Assembly: GCA_050949885.1 (NCBI GenBank)
Contig: JBMNGO010000005.1
Location: 310,001 to 374,000, forward strand
Reading direction: 5' to 3'
Source of the DNA: JBMNGO01 sp050949885
GTDB lineage: Bacteria > Bacillota > Syntrophomonadia > Syntrophomonadales > Syntrophomonadaceae
DNA length: 64,000 bases
Shown here piece after piece: positions 59,666 through 64,000 of the stretch. Every line of letters starts with the position of its first letter. The first letter of the stretch is position 1. The translations under genes and the position numbers were made by a program. The notes beneath the pieces were generated by a model. It saw nothing but the letters and a program-made list of their open reading frames with translations, was not told the origin of the DNA and ran no database searches.

Positions 59666-60307
59666 ATGGCACAACTTTTTCCGCTTTTTTTAGATATTGA
59701 TCAAAGAGAATGCTTAATTGTGGGCGGCGGGCAGGTTGCCCGCCGTAAAGCGGAGAACCTGTTAAAGTGTAATGCTAAGGTAACTCTGGTTAGTCCCCGG
59801 GCTGAACAAGAAATAATGGAATGGGCGCAAAGTGGCCATATTAAGTGGTTGGCTAGGGAATTCAGAGAGACTGACCTGGAAGATGTTTTTCTGGTTTTTA
59901 TAGCTACCGATAACCATATGGTTACCCAACAGGTGGCAGAACTATGCCGACAGAAAAAAATAATGGTCAATGCTGTGGATGACCCTCCAAATTGCGACTT
60001 TTTTGTGCCTTCAATAATTCGCAGGAAATCTCTAGTCGTAGCAATTTCAACAGAGGGCAAGAGTCCTTTGCTGGCCAAAAAGCTGCGGGAAGATTTGGAA
60101 AAATATATATTGCCCGAATATGGCGAATTTGTGGAAGTCATAGGCTGCTATCGCGAAATTATAAAACAAAAAGTCCCAGATATTAAAAAGAGGAAGAAAA
60201 TTTTAGAGAGTCTAGTATATTCCGACATTTTTGATTTGTTTGTTGCAGGGGAAAAAGAGAAAGCAAGGGAGCGAATAGAAAAATGTATGTACTCCTGGTT
60301 GGATTAA
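59666..60307 (+). CDS. Precorrin-2 dehydrogenase / sirohydrochlorin ferrochelatase (CysG N-terminal, Met8 type)
   Basis: 213 aa. NAD-binding fold at the start (FLDIDQRECLIVGGGQVARRK), then NAVDDPPNCDFFVPSIIRRKSLVVAISTEGKSP in parts. It oxidises precorrin-2 to sirohydrochlorin and may add iron to give siroheme. It overlaps hemA by 25 bp, and the gene pair is common in Clostridia. The methyltransferase that makes its substrate lies three genes on (cobA-hemD). Confidence 0.92.
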   Translation: MAQLFPLFLDIDQRECLIVGGGQVARRKAENLLKCNAKVTLVSPRAEQEIMEWAQSGHIKWLAREFRETDLEDVFLVFIATDNHMVTQQVAELCRQKKIMVNAVDDPPNCDFFVPSIIRRKSLVVAISTEGKSPLLAKKLREDLEKYILPEYGEFVEVIGCYREIIKQKVPDIKKRKKILESLVYSDIFDLFVAGEKEKARERIEKCMYSWLD

Positions 60308-61593
60308 ACCACCGCACAGCTCCCATCGAAGTAAGGGAGTGTGTGGCTTTTTCAGGTGAGAGTCTCGACCGAGCATACAGGATGCTTAAGAATGCCCCTG
60401 AAATTGAAGGGGCAGTTATACTGGCCACATGTAACAGGACGGAAGTATATGCTACCGCCAAAGACGTTTCCAGAGGCATAGAATTTCTCGAAGGGTTTTT
60501 GGCTCAGTTTTCTGGATTTGCTGTGGATAAGCTTAAAAAACACCTTTACCAGCCTAACTGTTATGACGCTATTATGCACCTATTCAGGGTGGCGGCAGGA
60601 TTGGATTCCATGATTCTGGGAGAAGCGCAGATTCTGTCCCAGGTTAAAGAAGCTTATCAGACCGCTGTACAAAATGGTGCTTCTGATCGAGTATTAAACG
60701 CTTTGTTTCAGAAGGCCATCAATGTAGGCAAAAAGGTGAGAACTGATACTGCCATTGACAGGCACTCCCTGTCCGTCAGCTATGCAGCTGTGGAACTGGC
60801 CCGTTCAACTTTGGGGGAATTAGCCGGAAAGACAGTTTTGGTGTTAGGGGCCGGTGAAATGAGCGAACTGACTACCAGGTATTTAATGGCCAATGGTGTT
60901 CAAACCATAATAGTATCTAATCGTTCTTATGCTCGAGCTGATTCCCTGGCCAGGGAATTAAACGGCAGGGCAGTTCATTTTGACCAACTGGCCAGCGAAT
61001 TGATTAATGCAGATATTGTGATCAGTTGCACGGCTGCTGCCCACTATGTGATTAAGGGCGATAGTTGTCTTGAAGCTTTATCACGGCGTCAGGGGAGAAA
61101 AATAATTATGATAGATATTGCGGTCCCCCGGGATATAGATCCGGTGGTAAAAGAAATAGAAGGTGTTTACCTGTACGACATTGATGACATACAGAATGTC
61201 GTTGATAATAATCTCTTGGAAAGAAAAAAGGCGGCCCTTCAGGCTAATAAAATAATAGCCGAGGAGATTCGGCAATTTAATCAATGGCTGGCAGGTCTGT
61301 ATGTGGTGCCTATTATTACAGAATTGAAAGCTTACGGGGAGAGCGTTAAAGAGAACGAAATAAGAAAAGCTTTGAACCGGCTTGGCAATGTTTCCGAAAG
61401 GGAAGAGAAAATCATCAGAACTATGGCTCATTCTATTGTTAACCAATTACTCCATACACCCATTGCTACCCTTAAAGAAATGGCCCCCAGCAACCAGGGG
61501 CATCTGTATGCAGAGGTGGCCAAGTCGTTATTCTCTTTACACATTTCTTCATGGGAGAATCAATCATATGCACAAACTAATAGTCGGGACTAG
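60283..61593 (+). CDS. hemA: Glutamyl-tRNA reductase
   Basis: 436 aa. First committed step of tetrapyrrole synthesis by the C5 route: reduces glutamyl-tRNA to glutamate semialdehyde with NADPH. Catalytic Cys in ATCNRTE (~residue 50), GLNHRTAPIEVRE at the start, LDSMILGEAQILSQVK, and NADPH fold VLVLGAGEMSELTTRY. A dimer helix region closes the protein. It overlaps both neighbours, so it is in one operon with them. Confidence 0.96.
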   Translation: MYVLLVGLNHRTAPIEVRECVAFSGESLDRAYRMLKNAPEIEGAVILATCNRTEVYATAKDVSRGIEFLEGFLAQFSGFAVDKLKKHLYQPNCYDAIMHLFRVAAGLDSMILGEAQILSQVKEAYQTAVQNGASDRVLNALFQKAINVGKKVRTDTAIDRHSLSVSYAAVELARSTLGELAGKTVLVLGAGEMSELTTRYLMANGVQTIIVSNRSYARADSLARELNGRAVHFDQLASELINADIVISCTAAAHYVIKGDSCLEALSRRQGRKIIMIDIAVPRDIDPVVKEIEGVYLYDIDDIQNVVDNNLLERKKAALQANKIIAEEIRQFNQWLAGLYVVPIITELKAYGESVKENEIRKALNRLGNVSEREEKIIRTMAHSIVNQLLHTPIATLKEMAPSNQGHLYAEVAKSLFSLHISSWENQSYAQTNSRD

Positions 61594-62488
61594 AGGCAGT
61601 CGACTGGCTCTCTGGCAGGCCCAGCAGGTAGCCGCTGAGCTTAGGCGCAAGGTTAATGGGCTTGACATTGAGATAAAGATTATAAAAACCAAGGGAGACA
61701 AATATCTTGATGTAGCACTCTCTAAAATCGGTGATAAAGGTTTATTTACTAAAGAAATTGAATATGAACTTCTTAGGGGTAATATTGATCTGGCTGTGCA
61801 CAGTTTGAAAGATTTGCCTTCACAACTTGAACCTGATTTTGAAATCGGAGCCGTATTGCCGCGGGAAGACCCCAGGGATGTTCTGATTTCGGAAAAGAAT
61901 TATTCTATGAATAATCTCCCGCCTGATGCTAGGATAGGAACCTCCAGTTTGCGGCGTCAGGCACAGGTAAAGGCTTTTAAAAGCGATATCCGTATTGTAG
62001 AACTGAGGGGCAATGTAGAAACCAGGATGAAGAAAATGCGCTTAGATGACCTGGATGGGATAATACTGGCTTATGCTGGAGTAAAAAGACTGGGTCTTAC
62101 ACAATATATTTCGGATTATTTATCGCCTGAAATAATCATGCCTGCTGTGGGGCAGGGGGCCATCGCTATTGAAACGAGAAAAGGGGATGAGAAAACCCTG
62201 GAGATGGTCAGGAGTGTTGATGATTTAGGCTCCCATCGCATGATCAGAGCTGAAAGGGCTTTTTTGCGGGAACTCGAGGGAGGCTGCCAGGTTCCCATTG
62301 CAGGCCTGGCTGAGATTCAAGACCATCAGTTAATTCTAAATGGTTTGATCGCTTCACTGGATGGAAAAAAGGTTGTACGTGGAAAGGAAATCGGCAGTAT
62401 AGCCAACCCCGAAGAGGTAGGCATTAAATTGGCCCAAGATCTGCTAGACCGAGGGGCAGGCAGTATACTAAAGGAAATAAGGGCTTAG
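61568..62488 (+). CDS. hemC: Porphobilinogen deaminase (hydroxymethylbilane synthase)
   Basis: 306 aa from ATG 61568, the normal N-terminus MHKLIVGTRGSRLALWQAQQ; the longer frame back to 61382 lies in hemA. Joins four porphobilinogens into hydroxymethylbilane. The dipyrromethane cofactor Cys is in LEGGCQVPIAGLAE; LPREDPRDVLI and GTSSLRRQAQ are further blocks. It overlaps hemA by 26 bp. Confidence 0.96.
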   Translation: MHKLIVGTRGSRLALWQAQQVAAELRRKVNGLDIEIKIIKTKGDKYLDVALSKIGDKGLFTKEIEYELLRGNIDLAVHSLKDLPSQLEPDFEIGAVLPREDPRDVLISEKNYSMNNLPPDARIGTSSLRRQAQVKAFKSDIRIVELRGNVETRMKKMRLDDLDGIILAYAGVKRLGLTQYISDYLSPEIIMPAVGQGAIAIETRKGDEKTLEMVRSVDDLGSHRMIRAERAFLRELEGGCQVPIAGLAEIQDHQLILNGLIASLDGKKVVRGKEIGSIANPEEVGIKLAQDLLDRGAGSILKEIRA

Positions 62489-62519
62489 AGAAACAAAAAC
62501 TATATGGCTGGGGAGATAT

Positions 62520-64000
62520 ATGGAAGCAAAAGGCAAGATTTTCTTAGTTGGGGCTGGTCCCGGTGATCCAGATTTAATTACTCTTAAAGCCATAAAGGCT
62601 CTTAACCAGGCCGATGTGGTTATTTATGACCGTCTGGCCAGCAGGCAGATACTTTCCCATGCGGACCATGGAGCAGAATTGATTTATGTGGGAAAAGCTT
62701 CTGGTCAACACGCCCTTTCCCAAGATGAGATAAATGCTCTACTGGTAGCCAAGGCTGGTGAAGGCAAGACCGTCGTCCGGTTGAAAGGCGGAGATCCCTT
62801 TTTGTTTGGGCGGGGCGGCGAAGAGGCTCTATTTGTCAGGGAACACGGTTATGATTTTGAGATAATTCCGGGGGTTACTTCAGCAATTGCCTGCCCGGCT
62901 TATGCTGGTATACCAGTAACCCATAGGGATGTAGCCTCCAGCTTTACGGTTATTACCGGACATGAGAAACCGGGGAAAAAAGAAAGCTCGATAAACTGGA
63001 AGGTTCTGGGCGGTGACACAGGTACCCTGGTTTTTCTCATGGGTATAGAAAACCTGGAGTTTATCTGTGATCAATTGATAAAAAATGGGAAAAAGCCTTC
63101 AACTCCTGTTGCTCTGGTCAGATGGGGAACCCTGCCGCACCAGCAGGTAATCACTGGGACTCTCCAGGATATTTCAGAGCGCAGCAGATCAGCGGGAATT
63201 CGTCCCCCGGCAGTTATTGTTGTTGGAGAAGTAGTCAAATTACGAGAGAAACTGGCTTGGCTGGAAAAGAAACCTCTCTGGGGAAAGACCATAATTGTAA
63301 CCAGAGCCAGAGCCCAGGCCAGTATACTGGTGGAAAAAATTAATGAGTTAGGCGGAGAGGCTGTAGAATTTCCCACCATTAATATAGTACCGGAAGTGGA
63401 CCTTAGAGCTTTATATACCGCTTTCAAAAACCTGCCCAGGTATGATTGGATTATTTTTACCAGTGTAAATGGGGTAGATATTTTCTTTAATGAATTGATC
63501 CATAAAGACTATGACATTAGAAATTTGCAGGGAATCAATATTTGCGCCATAGGTCCGGCTACCCGGGACAGACTTGCCCAACGGGGGATAAAGGTGGATT
63601 ATATGCCTAATGAATATATGGCCGAAGGTATAATAGAAGGTTTAGGTCAGCGCTTGTCCAAAGGCCAGTGGGTCTTGTTGCCCCGGGCCAGAGGGGCCCG
63701 AAGTATTCTTCCGGAGTCTTTGCGTTCCCAGGGTATTCATGTTAATACCATTGATCTGTATCGTGCTGAAGCCGTACAGGATATGAGCCGGGATATTCTG
63801 GAACAGATAATGGATGGGGAGCCTGATTATATAACTTTCACCAGTTCGTCAACGGTAGCTAATTTTGTAAAAATAATCGGTCCAGATAGAATACCATTGT
63901 TGAGCCCAAAAACTAAAATTGCTTGCATAGGGCCTATTACAGCGAAAACAGCAGAAGATTATGGTTTATCAGTTGAGATTCTCGCCCCTGAATATACTAT
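62520..64000 (+). CDS. cobA-hemD: CobA-HemD fusion: uroporphyrinogen-III methyltransferase and synthase (3' truncated)
   Basis: Open to the window edge (about 493 codons); ATG 62520 follows GGGGAG. The N-terminal SAM methyltransferase (~1-240) has VGAGPGDPDLITLKA, VVIYDRL, VRLKGGDPFLFGRGGEE and IPGVTSAIACPAYAGIPVTHR. The C-terminal part (from ~257) is HemD-like: VTRARAQASILVEKINELGG, FTSVNGVDIFF, GPATRDRL and FTSSSTVANF. It closes the bilane into uroporphyrinogen III and methylates it to precorrin-2 for siroheme. Only the last residues are missing. Confidence 0.93.
   Translation, partial: MEAKGKIFLVGAGPGDPDLITLKAIKALNQADVVIYDRLASRQILSHADHGAELIYVGKASGQHALSQDEINALLVAKAGEGKTVVRLKGGDPFLFGRGGEEALFVREHGYDFEIIPGVTSAIACPAYAGIPVTHRDVASSFTVITGHEKPGKKESSINWKVLGGDTGTLVFLMGIENLEFICDQLIKNGKKPSTPVALVRWGTLPHQQVITGTLQDISERSRSAGIRPPAVIVVGEVVKLREKLAWLEKKPLWGKTIIVTRARAQASILVEKINELGGEAVEFPTINIVPEVDLRALYTAFKNLPRYDWIIFTSVNGVDIFFNELIHKDYDIRNLQGINICAIGPATRDRLAQRGIKVDYMPNEYMAEGIIEGLGQRLSKGQWVLLPRARGARSILPESLRSQGIHVNTIDLYRAEAVQDMSRDILEQIMDGEPDYITFTSSSTVANFVKIIGPDRIPLLSPKTKIACIGPITAKTAEDYGLSVEILAPEYT

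Noticed and set aside
1..64000. tRNA, rRNA, CRISPR arrays, prophage or toxin-antitoxin modules
   Set aside because: None seen on either strand by reading; no regular repeats with equal spacers.

Overview
This window looks like a chromosomal segment of an endospore-forming, anaerobic, low-to-mid-GC Firmicute. It most resembles the Clostridia, and the syntrophic or fermentative Syntrophomonadaceae type is my best guess. The placement is inferred from gene content, not from a search: a complete dacF-spoIIAA-spoIIAB-sigF operon, a spoVA operon, an NfnAB-type electron-bifurcating transhydrogenase, 2-hydroxyacyl-CoA dehydratase-activator proteins, a pyruvoyl-dependent arginine decarboxylase, a minimal SufCB system and a multi-subunit Mrp-type cation/proton antiporter. 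About 20 of roughly 68 genes start with TTG or GTG, usually behind a strong Shine-Dalgarno (SD) sequence. I saw no tRNA, rRNA, CRISPR array, prophage or intact insertion sequence; the only mobile-element trace is a short IS3-like transposase remnant near 14.9 kb.

Layout. 0-6 kb: 3' end of an iron-dependent alcohol dehydrogenase, the early forespore sigma-F operon, an orphan membrane PAS histidine kinase and a dodecin. 6-13.2 kb: spoVAC-D-Eb-Ea-F running by a 4-bp overlap into three genes resembling the 2-hydroxyglutaryl-CoA dehydratase/activase system. 13-18 kb: TrpB2, IS remnant, trmK-yqfO, HU, and RNase P RNA on the minus strand. 18-25 kb: a small membrane protein, a divergent FdhD, a RACo-like ferredoxin/ASKHA activator, DUF1015, PHP phosphatase, CaCA exchanger, YlbF-like protein. 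25-30 kb: nfnAB, gdhA, YibE/F. 30-38 kb: a ten-gene Mrp-like operon after a long untranslated stretch. 38-43.4 kb: iron block fur-feoB-feoA with an exact 7-1-7 Fur box, then minimal sufCB and a LysR regulator. 43.5-45.7 kb: polyamine genes (arginine decarboxylase, speE, speB), with speD apart at 53 kb. 46-50.5 kb: glycine betaine ABC transporter and trpS. 50.6-52.8 kb: a large alkaline-phosphatase-like membrane protein of unknown role. 53.6-58.5 kb: quinone block (HepS-like protein, UbiD, UbiA, UbiX, polyprenyl synthase). 58.5-64 kb: tatC-tatA, then the tetrapyrrole operon (precorrin-2 dehydrogenase, hemA, hemC, cobA-hemD fusion running off the end).

How the parts fit. Sporulation genes control and build the forespore and its dipicolinic-acid channel. 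NfnAB and NADP-linked glutamate dehydrogenase balance reduced ferredoxin, NADH and NADPH; Mrp couples cation and proton gradients; the quinone, Tat and tetrapyrrole genes support membrane redox enzymes and siroheme or heme; the Fur block feeds iron to Fe-S assembly.

The least explained item is the coupling of the spoVA operon to two paralogous HgdB-like proteins and an HgdC-like activase. Other items worth a look are an FdhD without its usual CxxC beside a RACo-like activator, an Mrp operon with three antiporter-like subunits plus a small unassigned membrane protein, and the phosphatase-like membrane protein at 50.6 kb.
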